DNA from: Sphaeroforma sirkka
Taxonomy: Eukaryota; Opisthokonta; Ichthyosporea; Ichthyophonida
Length of the DNA: 32,500 nucleotides
Reading direction: 5' to 3'
NCBI GenBank assembly: GCA_001586965.3
Contig: LUCW03001562.1
Coordinates: 10,001-42,500 of the forward strand
Below are positions 10,390 to 31,096 of the stretch, piece after piece. The position numbers were made by a program, and so were the translations under genes. Position 1 is the first letter of the stretch; each line of letters opens with the position of its first letter. A model generated the notes under the pieces. The model ran no database searches. It was not told where the DNA came from and was given only the letters and a program-made list of their open reading frames with translations.

Positions 10390-10997
10390 CTTCTATAGAA
10401 ATACGGCCTCCGGTCAGTCTAAAATATCAAGATCAATTGAGATAATACATTGGTTTTTTTATTTCTATTATAAATAATTTAGTACAAGCTCTTTTTCCAA
10501 TATTTCCAAAGTGTTCTAAATTCACTTTGATGGCTCCAATAGCCTGAGTATTTGGTATGACTCATCTACTTGTACCTATTTGAGACATTAGTAGATGTAG
10601 GATATTATAAACTAAATTTTATAATCTCCGAACTACTACTTATAGATTTTGGTCCTCCGCCAATCTCCAAAATCCAATAAGTCTTTTCTTTTTTTTAACT
10701 TTTCTTCAGATGGAACTTTATTTATATCAGCTAATGTATTAACGTGACTTACGCTATTATGTCTATTTACAAATTAGGCAAGTGGTCATGAACATTTAGT
10801 ACTTCTAGTGAAAATTATTCAATAAAGAACAGCTAGAGGTACGCCCTGTGTGTGATCGAGGATATTTAGGCTCTTAACAAGAGGCAGTCCCGATCATTCT
10901 TACACAAGCTACCACTGCTAAATCCTAACTGACTAAATTGTATTTTAGTTTATTATAGTTTGAAACCTAGTAATTTCCATCGAAGTTTACACTTCTA
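10390..10997 (+). mobile_element. 597-bp repeat insertion with 5-6 bp target duplication (solo-LTR-like)
   Basis: The motif cttcta occurs at 10390-10395 and again at 10992-10997. The sequence between them interrupts the minus-strand gene at a point where the two flanks are otherwise contiguous. The last 80 bp (10915-10994) match the end of element A almost perfectly. A 5-6 bp target duplication fits Ty3/gypsy integration, so this may be a solo LTR or a short non-autonomous derivative. It ends ...tttaca as LTRs often do, but I do not see a TG start. Confidence 0.65.
10915..10994 (+). repeat. Second copy of the 80-bp element-A terminal segment
   Basis: One mismatch relative to 4938-5017. It lies at the right end of the 597-bp insertion, directly before the target duplication, which fixes its end as an element boundary. 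Confidence 0.8.
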
Positions 10998-11378
10998 ATG
11001 ATACAAGCCCGTCGTAGTGTTTCTAATCCATAATAATTGCACAGAATCGTGCAAATGCATTGTCAGTCTTTCGAAGCGTCATCGCCTCATCCTTCTGTTT
11101 TACTGGAATTTCTTTTTGTCTTTCTTCACCTTTGTCTTGCTTATTACTTTGTGCTTCTTCTTTGGTGTTATGTTTATAGGGGTCGTGAGCCAATTAGGAG
11201 AGCCAGTTGTCGCTCTATCATTATCATACAACGCCTGAATTATTCGTTGTTTGAACTGGACGCTAAAACCCTTCTTGTCATGTACATCATAAACATGCTC
11301 TCGTGAATACATAATTTCGCCCGCTGCATCACGTTTGACAGCAATTGACACCACATTTGTAAAAGGGCGGTTTTCCAT

Positions 11379-12060
11379 TTTACCAATGAAATGTTTTTAC
11401 TTATTCTACGTCACAGTCGACAAACGTACTTTAGCGGTACGTATTCTCGTTTTTCGTTAGCCTTTAAAAAACAATTTTTAATGAATTTTCGAAAAACAAA
11501 AACTATGTGGTCTTATTGGCTGAAAAATACCTTTAATTAAACGGATTTATTGAAAACTCCTCGTTAAGAACCACCCTTTTACGCTATGTATGTACAGAAA
11601 TATAAAAATCAACAAAATACGGTACAGGAGAACGGTCACTTTACTAAAATTGACCAGTTGAACGCAACGGTGCAAGTAGGAATGTAGTACTGTAATATTG
11701 TGCTAGTATATGTGGTAGTGTTCTAGAGTATAAGTTTCAGTATCAATAGATTTATGTGTTAGTTCCGTAGCATGATTCGTCAGGATCAGACGGCCGTTGA
11801 TGTGTAAGAGAGTTTGGATTAGTTCAATGGGGGCTGACATCACTCTCCAACGATTGAATCAAGAATGAACATATGGCTTAATAGGAATGAGAGGCGCCCA
11901 CGTATAGAGCACAGCGAAGTTCAAATTATGTATATATGCAGTATCTCTTAGGAAATAAATAAAAAAACATATGTATTTTTTGCTCATATTTATACACGCT
12001 ACTACATAAATTCGCTGGTCAAACTGCGCACGAGAACACGCACATTCATTCATATTGTTG
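11379..12060. other. Intergenic sequence, no gene seen
   Basis: AT-rich unique sequence upstream of the decayed minus-strand gene. I see no coding region, RNA gene or clear promoter element. Confidence 0.5.
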
Positions 12061-12450
12061 ATCCAGGCATATAATATTCATATATTTATATACGTATAAA
12101 AATACATGCATACATCAATTATTAAACCAGTATTACATACATACATACATACATGCATACACATTAATAAATATATACATATCAACATACAATACATACA
12201 TACATACATATATAACATATTTATATAATACATACATCAACACACAAACAAACACATGTACATGTACATGCATATCATGCATACATACATGCATACATAC
12301 ATGCATACATATATATATACACATGTATACATGCATATATATGCATACATACATACATACATACATATATATATATATCATGCATACATGTACATATATA
12401 TGGTAATATATATGTCATATATATATGTATATAGCATCCATATATATATA

Positions 12451-12488
<38 letters not shown>

Positions 12489-12562
12489 CATATATATACA
12501 TATCATATTTTGCATAATATATCATATACATATATATGCCATAATATACATACACATATACA

Positions 12563-12620
<58 letters not shown>

Positions 12621-12764
12621 TTATTATATATGTACGTATGTATATAATATACGCATATTATATATGCATATATATATAATGCATGCATATATATATTAAT
12701 ATATATATATGCGTATATATTATATATATATATATATTATTACATATATATATATATACATACG

Positions 12765-12823
<59 letters not shown>

Positions 12824-12898
12824 TATGTGTGTGTGTGTGGTGATGGGTGAGTATATGTAAGTAATGCATGTATGTGGATATATATTTTTTTGTAAGAA

Positions 12899-12945
<47 letters not shown>

Positions 12946-12955
12946 GTGTGTGTGT
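12061..12955. repeat. ATAC/ATGC and AT microsatellite block
   Basis: About 900 bp of (ATAC)n, (ATGC)n-like and (AT)n repeats, interrupted near 12835-12900 by a GT-rich stretch. It ends in a (GT)n run that abuts the RT fragment at 12956. No genes. Confidence 0.95.
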
Positions 12956-13670
12956 GCAGCCTTCTTTCAAAAGATCATGCAGGACCCGTTGAGAGACATG
13001 GACAATGTACAGGTATATATCGACGATATAGTGACATTTACTAAAACCAAAGAGGAGCATGATAGAGTTGTACGTGAGGTTTCAGCTAGGCTGAACAAGC
13101 ATATGTTCAAAATGAACAGCAAGGAATGTCAGTTTGGTCTAAATGAGATACAGTTGTTGTTGGCACCGGGTCTCCGGGGACGGTACTATGATCGACCGCG
13201 GAAAGGTCTTACACTTGCTGAATTGGAGAATCCCCACTACAGGCAAAGACATTAACAGCATGTGCGGATTCGTCAACTTCCTGTCAGATGCAGTTCCACA
13301 CTTGGCAAGCTACCTTATGCCTTTCGGACATTTACGATGTCACAAGGCTAGATTAGAGCGTTGTGGAAAGGTCTTACACTTGCTGAATTGGAGAATCCCC
13401 ACTACAGGCAAAGACATTAACAGCATGTGCGGATTCGTCAACTTCCTGTCAGATGCAGTTCCACACTTGGCAAGCTACCTTATGCCTTTCGGACATTTAC
13501 GATGTCACAAGGCTAGATTAGGAGCGTTGTGGGTTAAAGAATGTGATGATGCCTTGAAGCAGCTCAAAACAGTGGTTCAGTAAGCTCCAGTAGTCCAGCC
13601 CCCAAAACATGAAGTACCATTCATGGTGGCTACAGATGCATCCGAGGTGGCGTTAGGATTTGTTGTCAGT
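12956..13670 (+). mobile_element. Ty3/gypsy RT/RNase H fragment related to element B
   Basis: The fragment begins in the RT palm ([12 protein letters not shown]), contains VYIDDIVTF (the YxDD box), the connection region and the start of RNase H (VATDASEVALG). Its 3' part, about 100 bp, is close in sequence to 5028-5140, so it belongs to the element B family. Its left edge coincides exactly with the end of a microsatellite, and its right edge fades near 13670. It carries an internal tandem duplication. Broken fragment. Confidence 0.8.
13201..13530 (+). repeat. 165-bp tandem duplication inside the RT fragment
   Basis: A unit starting gaaaggtcttacacttgctg at 13201 repeats at 13366, a period of 165 bp, with nearly no differences. 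It duplicates the RT-RNase H connection region. The lack of divergence says the duplication is recent relative to the decay of the element. Confidence 0.9.
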
Positions 13671-14446
13671 TAGTGATTGCAATTTGGACACATATGCCGT
13701 GTGTTCAGCATGATGGAAATAATATGTTTGTAGATTTTGGGCATATCACGTTTTCAACATTATGCAAAACACTACAACATGGACATTTTTGTACGAGGTT
13801 TAGTTGCAAATACGAATGTTGTAGTATTTCGCTGATTGATTGCAATATGGATACCTATGTCTCGTTTTAGCATTGTAACAAACACTTGAACGTCAACATG
13901 TAGATGATGAACACATTGTGTCCTGAGGTCGTCGCTGAATGAACTTCAATGATTGCAATACGGAAACATATGTCCACAATTTAACAGTATACGGAAAATG
14001 CGCATATCATAATTTCAGTGTTTTTGCAAAATACTGACGTTTGCTATATGATATCCTATAAGTTCTTACATATATGTATTTGCACCAATATATAGGTAAT
14101 ATTTTAATTAAAAAAATTGTATGGTGTCGATAACCTGTTGTGAAACCCCACTGTCTATTGTATGACAGCACGCAAATTGACAAACTAAGTTTAAGTAGTC
14201 CATGCTGGATTCTTCCTATCAACAATTTATATACACAACCAATAATGTCCCAAAAAAACATAAGGCCTAGGTATTTACCCAGCCCACTGACCTAAAAAAA
14301 ACCCCCAAAAAGACTCGTTAAAACTGTGGCGAGCCAAATTTCTACAGCAACAGTGTGTGATCTGAATCCTAAAACCCTCTCTCGTCATCACTTTTTTATG
14401 CTTGTTCGCCACCAGAGCAGGTGCACACCTGTCCCACGCCCCTGTG
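13671..14446. other. Unique sequence with a degenerate dispersed motif
   Basis: No gene seen. A degenerate motif of the form TGATTGCAATNTGGANAC occurs three times (near 13674, 13837 and 13949), suggesting an old diverged tandem repeat. The right end, below the RWDD2 stop codon, would be its 3' flank; I see no canonical AATAAA there on the minus strand. Confidence 0.45.
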
Positions 14447-15047
14447 CTATTGCAGCTCTTCTACACCGATGATGTGCTTAAACTTCGCGCCTATCCCCAA
14501 GTCCTCCAGATATTCCTTCAGAGTGCCTGTGTCGAGAGTGTCCGTCTTCCCTATAGCCTGCACGAGCACAAACTTCTGATACCTCCTATCGGCATTGCCA
14601 TCGGTCAAGCTCTGCGTCTTGCGTTTCTTCATAGCCTTCCCCTGCCTTCCCGCCTCACGCACAAACTGCTCGATCTCACTCTCTGAGCCCTCCACGATCA
14701 CCACACTCGGCTTGTGTAGAACAGCGCCCCAGTCAACCCCAACCCCTCACACAAGTCCCGCACTTTGCTTTCCTTCTTGTGCTGCCGCCCGCTCAGCATG
14801 TGGTCACACAGGAACGTGCACCGTTTATACAGCACCCGAGGAGCGTCGTCGGCTTGCCCATGTGCCAGTGCTTGTTGCTGGGCGTGTGCCGTGGCCATGC
14901 GTGTAGATAGCTCGGTCATGTGGTGTGTGATGTCCTCCACTAAGCTCATCACAGCCTCTCCCGCACATTGTTGCAGATGTGAGGCAATGGCTGCCTTGAC
15001 GGCATCATTGTCAGTTCGGCTGATCCCATCGCAGCGAAAAGACACCT
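14447..15047 (-). CDS. RWDD2: RWDD2-like exon 2
   Basis: It begins after an AG acceptor with AG, completing the split Glu codon before VSFRCDGISR, and ends at TAG (14449-14447). It carries the end of RWD, a Gln/Ala-rich helix (ATAHAQQQALAHG) and DUF1115. The two halves of DUF1115 are in frames that differ by one base at 14712-14713. Confidence 0.8.
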
Positions 15048-16090
15048 CTGCTCGCATTGATTGTGCACAGAAGATGCGGATGTCAGGTTAGAGGTTTAGG
15101 GTTCCGAACAGGATCTGTACGTACGAATGAGGGCAAGTGAGCGGGATTGTGCTACATGGATCATGCTGCATCGACTGTAGTTGTGAGTATAATCACACAG
15201 ACTGTTTTTTTAGGTTTTAGCGTATAGTGTAATCACACAGACTGTTTATTAGGTTAAAAAAAAAAAAGAGTTAGGGTTTGATTAACCGAAATAGTAGGTC
15301 TCAGCTGCCTGGCCTTAGCAACAGTGGTATGTTGCTAATGATGTGAATCTCTGCTATGTGCATGTATCGACATGTTTATATGTCCGCAAATGCTAGTCAG
15401 TGTTAAGGCAATTGACAACATCAATAGACATCCATACATTCGAGATATCACCACACAAACAATCAACAGCACAAAACAATCAACAGCACAAATAAAATAT
15501 CCATAAATGCAGGATATCACCACACAAACAACTAGCAACACAAATAAAACATCCATACATTTGAGAAATCACTACACAGACAATCAACAGCACAAAACAA
15601 AACATCCATACATTTAATATCTCACCACAAACAGAGTAAAAGTGCGCGTAAACTCACAATCGCGGGAAATCAAACCCACAACCACACAGCCCCAAAGAAT
15701 CGTACCGCTGAGGGGACAGTGTTAGCATGACCCAGCAAATCTTAACACCCTAAACCCGTAGAACAATTGATGCATGGGGATATATATATATATGCGTGTG
15801 TGTGTGTGCACATGGCTATTGCTAGGTGTGCTACACTCACCTGGTGGACGTGTGCTGGGGTACTGCGGTGGGAAGTGGAATGTTAAGGTGAACTCCATCG
15901 CATTGGGCTCAGTGGTGCGTCTCACCATAAAGCGGATGGGCTGTGTGTGCGGCAGTTGTGAGGGGTCGCCTTTCTCTACCATTCCCTGCAGTTGCGCTAT
16001 GTGTTCATCTGACGTGTCCACAGTCACAGCCCCCTCATACAGCGATTGAATGGCTGTGAGCTCGTCCAGTTGCCTCTCGAGGTCATCCAT
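14447..16090 (-). CDS. RWDD2: RWD domain-containing protein 2-like, two exons
   Basis: Exon 1 encodes the N-terminal half of an RWD domain, beginning MDDLERQLDELTAIQSLYEG and running to the FPPQYPSTRPP turn that marks RWD domains. Exon 2 continues it with EVSFRCDGISR, then the linker and a DUF1115 domain (RCTFLCDHM, KPSVVIVEG, RRYQKFVLV, FKHIIGVEEL), the layout of animal RWDD2A/B. The product is about 283 residues against about 300 in human. Splicing uses CAG|GTGAGT at 15841/15840 and CAG|AG at 15047. Cellular role is poorly known; RWD domains bind proteins. There is one apparent frame slip at 14712-14713, where aa in place of aaa would restore the VVIVEG frame. The start could also lie further upstream, in frame, near 16245. 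Confidence 0.82.
15186..15251. repeat. 40-bp-spaced direct repeat around a TTTTAG-like filler
   Basis: The motif aatcacacagactgttt occurs at 15191 and 15231 with matching flanks. Between the copies lies ttaggttttag, a degenerate telomere-like stretch. It is within the RWDD2 intron. Confidence 0.7.
15420..15640. repeat. Imperfect tandem repeat, about 65 bp, in the RWDD2 intron
   Basis: The motifs catccataca, atatcaccacacaaaca and caatcaacagcacaaa recur three to four times with small changes. No coding content. Confidence 0.75.
15655..15721 (-). other. tRNA-like sequence within the RWDD2 intron
   Basis: Read on the minus strand, ctcagcggtacga resembles a tRNA A box and D loop, and gggtttgatttccc, about 30 bp further on, resembles a T arm and B box. 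The outer seven bases pair in six positions if G-T is allowed. The length of about 67 nt and the lack of a paired anticodon stem argue for a relic or a SINE head, not a working tRNA. Confidence 0.3.
15841..16090 (-). CDS. RWDD2: RWDD2-like exon 1
   Basis: 83 codons plus one base from ATG at 16090 to a strong GTGAGT donor at 15840-15835. It encodes the first half of the RWD domain. The frame stays open upstream through a minisatellite encoding HQDT-type repeats to MAKHQLLRLF near 16245, so the true start is uncertain. I prefer 16090 because RWD proteins usually start a few residues before the domain. Confidence 0.8.
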
Positions 16091-16107
16091 GTTGGCAATT
16101 GGATGTC

Positions 16108-16212
16108 TTGGTGCACTGGTGTCCTGGTGCATTGGTGTCCTGGTGTCCTGGTGCATTGGTGTCCTGGTGCACTGGTGTCCTGGTACACTAGTGTCCTGGT
16201 GCACTGGTGTCC
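16108..16212. repeat. 16-bp GGTGTCCTGGTGCAYT minisatellite at the RWDD2 5' end
   Basis: About six copies of a 16-bp unit lie just upstream of the preferred RWDD2 start codon. On the minus strand the array is open in the RWDD2 frame and would encode HQDT/RTPM-type repeats. Confidence 0.85.
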
Positions 16213-16264
16213 TGTTGAATAAGCGAAGTAGTTGGTGTTTAGCCATCAGTATCCTATCAATCCT

Positions 16265-17560
16265 CGATACACAGTACATGTACGGTCACTGAAGTACTGA
16301 TAATATGAAGCACATGAACAGTCACTGAAGTACTGATGATTTGCATTACAGAAATAGTCACTTACGTACTGATGGTATACAGAGTACATAAACATCACTT
16401 ACGTACTGTTGATATGCAGTCCATGAACAATCACGTAAGTACTGATGATATACAGTACATGAACAGTCACTTAAGTACTAATAATATGAAGTACATGAAC
16501 AGTCACTGAAGTACTGATGATTTGCATTACAGAAATAGTCACTTACGTACTGATGGTATACAGAGTACATAAACATCACTTACGTACTGTTGATATGCAG
16601 TCCATGAACAATCACGTAAGTACTGATGATATACAGTACATGAACAGTCACTTAAGTACTAATAATATGAAGTACATGAACAGTAACTGAAGTACTGATG
16701 ATTTGCAGTACAGAAATAGTCACTTACGTACTGATGGTATACAGAGTACATAAACATCACTTAAGTAGTGTTGATATGCAGTCCATGAACAATCACGTAA
16801 GTACTGATGATATACAGTACATGAACAGTCACTTAAGTACTGATAATATGAAGTACATGAACAGTCAAAAAAGTACTGATGATATGCAGTCCATGAACAG
16901 TCACGCAAGCACTGATGATATACAGTACATGAACAGTCACTTAAGTACTGATGACATGAAGTACAGGAACAGTCACTTAAATACTGATGACATACAGTAC
17001 ATGAACAGTCACTTAAGTACTGATGATATAAAGTACATGAACAGTCACTTGAGTACTGATGATATACAGTACATGAACAGTCACTTGTATATAAACAGTC
17101 ACTTACGTACTGTTGATATGAAGTACATGAACAGTCAATTAAGTACTGATGATATACAGTACATGAACAGTCACTCAAGTACTGATTAAATAGTCACTCA
17201 AGTACTGATAATATGAAGTACATGAACAGTCACTTAAGTACTGATGATATGAAGTACATGGACAGGCACTTAAGTACTGTTAATATGAAGTACATGAACA
17301 GTCACATAAGTACTGATAATATGAAGTACACGAACAGTCACTTAAGTACTGATGATACACAGTACATGAACAGTCACATAACGACTGATAATATGAAGTA
17401 CATGAACAGTCACTTAAGTACTGTTGATATACAGTACATGAACAGTCGATTAAGTACTGATGTTATATAGTACATGAACAGTCACTTAAGTATTGATAAT
17501 ATGAAGTACATGAACAGTCACTGAAGTACTGATGATTTAACGTACATGAGAATTCACTCA
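16265..17560. repeat. 36-bp satellite array with 181-bp higher-order repeat
   Basis: About 36 copies of a 36-bp unit of the form gaacagtcacttaagtactg-atgatatacagtacat run for 1.3 kb. In the left third, groups of five units form a 181-bp higher-order repeat (starts near 16321, 16502 and 16683), the first two nearly identical. As 36 is a multiple of three, long open frames exist on both strands (for example YMNSHLSTDDIQ on the plus strand); I regard them as by-products. The array lies just upstream of RWDD2. Confidence 0.92.
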
Positions 17561-17750
17561 AGTAACAGTCATCTCAGAAGATGGGCTATATTCATGTATA
17601 AATCAACCAACATATAATATTAGAAATCAACCAACACATAATATAACATACACAGAATTACTAACTTGTTTGTAAGAATAAACCCAGTCATGAAGCACCC
17701 AGACGATTCTCTAATCATAATGTGCAGACAATTATTAGATTACAAACAAA
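17561..17750. other. Spacer between two tandem arrays
   Basis: Short unique sequence with two copies of an aatcaaccaaca-cataatat motif (17602 and 17627). No gene seen. Confidence 0.5.
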
Positions 17751-18275
17751 GGCATAGGCGGTAGACCTAACAATCAACGGCACTTAATCACAGACGAGTG
17801 CAATCGAATCACAAGCAAAGCACAAACAAGCAGGTTCCAACAAAGTACAATCTACAAGAATATGTACACTGAGGTACCCGAAGTAGGTAGACCTAACAAG
17901 GGTGTGGAAATCAATGGCACCCAATCACAGACGAGTGCAATCGAGTCACAAGCAAAGCACACACAAGCAGGTTCCAACAAAGTACAATCAACAAGAATAT
18001 GCACACTGAGGTACCCGAAGTAGGTAGACCTAACAAGGGGGGTGTGGAAATCAATGACACCCAATCACAGACGAGTGCAATCGAATCACAAGTAAAGCAC
18101 AAACAAGCAGGTTCCAACAAATTACAATCTACAAGAATATGTACACTGAGGTACCCAAAGTAGGCAGACCTAACAAGGGTGTGGAAATCAATGGCACCCA
18201 ATCACAGACGAGTGCAATCGAATCACAAGCAAAGCCTAAACAGGCAAGTTCCAACAAAGTGCAATCTAGAAGTAT
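17751..18275. repeat. 137-bp tandem repeat, four copies
   Basis: A unit containing caggttccaacaaa, aggtacccgaagtagg and cccaatcacagacgag repeats at about 17831, 17968, 18108 and 18245, a period of 137-140 bp. Copies differ by a few substitutions and a short G-run change. Open frames on the minus strand are repeat by-products. Confidence 0.9.
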
Positions 18276-18663
18276 CTGTACAGTGCACTCTCTGTTGACG
18301 TTTACTTCAATACCGACTCCGCTAAGGAATGGTGCATATGTCGTGTACCTTGCACATATGTGTAGCATACCTATCTACTGTGACGGTCCCACTTGCCCTC
18401 AAGGTAATCGACGCCAAAGTTAGTGATGCACTCTGAAACCCAAGAGTACAACAACAAAACACACGCGTACGAAAGCACTCTTCTTGATACTAAGACATAC
18501 AGGTGTATGAGTGATAGTAATAAGCAACGCTTGTACTGTTCACCTATGTCCAATGCTGCTAGGTGATCCGCACGGTATGTTTACACACTTCGTACTGTAG
18601 TCTGTACACAGTTGAAGACTTGAAGGGCCTTCCCTCCTTTAAAAAAATAAATAAATAGTGGTA

Positions 18664-18744
18664 TTTAGGACTCAGGTCTCAGTGGTAATAGGGCCTTAGG
18701 GTTTAGGGTTTAGGGTTTAGGGCTTAGGGTTTAGGACTCACGTC
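18664..18744. repeat. Longest TTTAGGG tract, flanked by 15-bp direct repeats
   Basis: About five TTTAGGG-type units (18695-18735, one unit GCTTAGGG) lie between tttaggactcaggtc (18664-18678) and tttaggactcacgtc (18730-18744), which match at 14 of 15 positions. The tract lies about 430 bp upstream of the HIS7 start codon. Confidence 0.85.
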
Positions 18745-19039
18745 ACACCCGAGCACCAAAGTGAATGGTGAGTGGTGACATCAATATACAGTAATATTTC
18801 TTGAAATTACATCATACCATGCATGCATAGTCTGGCAGGGATTCACACGATGATTGATTGATTGAATCTCAGTGGGTGACTACATAATTTATATCGTAAA
18901 TACATGCACATTATTAATAATATATTATATCTATAAACAGTAGTTTTTTTATAACAATATATATGTATGTCCTTACCTGTTGCTATTATTAGTTTATATA
19001 CATTCACTAAAGCACAAGGAATAGCATACCCATAGTCAT

Positions 19040-19162
19040 ACACATACACATAAATCAACACACACACACACACATACACATACACATAAACCAATACACA
19101 CACATACACATAAACCAATACACACACATACACACACACATACACATACACATACACATACA
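19040..19162. repeat. CACATA/CA microsatellite directly upstream of the HIS7 start
   Basis: A run of acacac and cacata units ends four bases before the ATG at 19166, so it probably forms much of the HIS7 5' leader or core promoter. I see no TATA box in it. Confidence 0.85.
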
Positions 19163-19165
19163 ACG

Positions 19166-28044
<8,879 letters not shown>

Positions 28045-28081
28045 ACTTAGATTGTAACAATGTAGTAGATGTCATTGTAGA

Positions 28082-28087
28082 AATAAA
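28082..28087 (+). terminator. AATAAA polyadenylation signal of HIS7
   Basis: A canonical AATAAA lies 38 bases after the HIS7 stop codon, in the expected window. Confidence 0.7.
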
Positions 28088-28104
28088 ATACGCTCGACAT
28101 ATGG

Positions 28105-30115
<2,011 letters not shown>

Positions 30116-30360
30116 GAATATCGTTTTTTTATTATGAGGTTGGGAACCCTAGTCACATTTAATTTCACATGGTGCCGTAGATTGTACGAGTATTGGGATG
30201 TTTGATACCTTGTACCACCCGAAGACCTCAGTGTAGATTAAATAGTGCTGGTATCTTTCGTAATGTATATAAAGGGGAGTCGTGCGATTAGACTGTCAAA
30301 GACTTCGCTGCTACCAGACTAGCTGTATGATCAATATGTTCAGAGTTTTAGACAGAAATC
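30116..30360. other. Unique island between AT tracts, with TATA-like box
   Basis: About 245 bp of normal composition. It contains gtatataaagggg (30265-30277) followed by a GC-richer stretch, which looks like a core promoter or the promoter part of an LTR. No open reading frame follows before the next AT tract. Confidence 0.4.
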
Positions 30361-30363
30361 ACG

Positions 30364-30420
<57 letters not shown>

Positions 30421-30522
30421 GTATGTGTGTGTATATATAGATATAGATATAGATAAAGATATATATATACAAGTATCTGTATATCTAATCTGTATATATA
30501 TATATGTATGTGTATATGTATG

Positions 30523-30576
<54 letters not shown>

Positions 30577-30610
30577 ACTATATAGATATCTATATATATA
30601 TACATATATG

Positions 30611-30647
<37 letters not shown>

Positions 30648-30650
30648 GTA
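30361..30650. repeat. AT/GTATA microsatellite
   Basis: (TA)n with GATA, GTAT and CATA interruptions. Confidence 0.93.
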
Positions 30651-31096
30651 GCTATTTACGATAAGATAAGTGACCTGCACTTGTATAATGTCAACGTTTA
30701 CTTTCTAGTACACTTTCTCTGATGGCAATGAAATTGTGCCACATTCTCATATATCGAATACAGTTTTGTTTTATGTACATCTATTATGGTTATCTGTAGT
30801 TGTAGTTGCAGTTGTACTCATATCCGACTTTTCGTTTGTGCAAATTTGATATTGACAACTTTTTTAGGGTATTAGGGTTATTTGTTTGGTCTGGGCGGTG
30901 TATTACTAAGCTCATCTTGCGTTTTAGTGTTATCTCTAGGGTTTAGGGTTTTCCGTACATCCCTTTATATAGGTTTTCATGCATTATGTGTGCACTGGTG
31001 GGGCCAATATCCATGGTACGCCCCTACAGGCCATTCGGTATGTATATACATCCAGAACTATTCGTTATACATCATTCAGCGTGCTTTGTCATTCAC
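30651..31096. other. Intergenic or intronic sequence with telomere-like tracts
   Basis: No gene seen. Holds agggtattagggtta (30867-30881) and tagggtttagggtttt (30939-30954). On the minus strand it holds cctatataaaggg (30973-30961), the same TATA-type box as at 30265. If the minus-strand exon at 31097 is real, this is its downstream intron. Confidence 0.45.

Larger units (their letters stand above)
9577..11378 (-). pseudogene. Decayed minus-strand gene of unknown identity
   Basis: Four stretches of protein-like sequence run in one direction on the minus strand: about 11378-11000, 10389-10088, 10095-9822 and 9821-9577. The first begins MENRPFTNVVSIAV and turns Lys/Glu-rich. The second contains DSNVFWVDVTQDFMNPD and ends near a CPEC pair. 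The last is a charged, helical tail (KELARLNESDDVW). A 597-bp repeat lies between the first two. Composition and the shared direction suggest one former gene of about 1.2 kb. I do not recognise the family; it could be host or transposon-derived. It is broken in several places, so I give no restored product. Confidence 0.5.

Noticed and set aside
14402-15091. Plus-strand open frames opposite RWDD2 exon 2
   Set aside because: They are shadows of the minus-strand exon, which has clear RWD and DUF1115 similarity.
16698-17470. Open frames with 12-residue YMNSHLSTDDIQ repeats (plus) and Ser/Cys/Tyr-rich repeats (minus)
   Set aside because: The 36-bp satellite unit is a multiple of three, so a frame without a stop stays open on each strand by default. 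There is no start context, splice signal or non-repeat domain.
16265-17560. CRISPR array
   Set aside because: Units are contiguous without unique spacers and lie in a eukaryotic intron-bearing context, so this is a satellite.
17852-18368. Minus-strand frames with LVRSTYFGYLSVHILVDCTL repeats
   Set aside because: They come from the 137-bp tandem array; their repeats follow the DNA unit and include no recognisable domain.
18695-18735. A true chromosome end
   Set aside because: Only about five telomere-like units, with ordinary gene-bearing sequence on both sides and flanking direct repeats.
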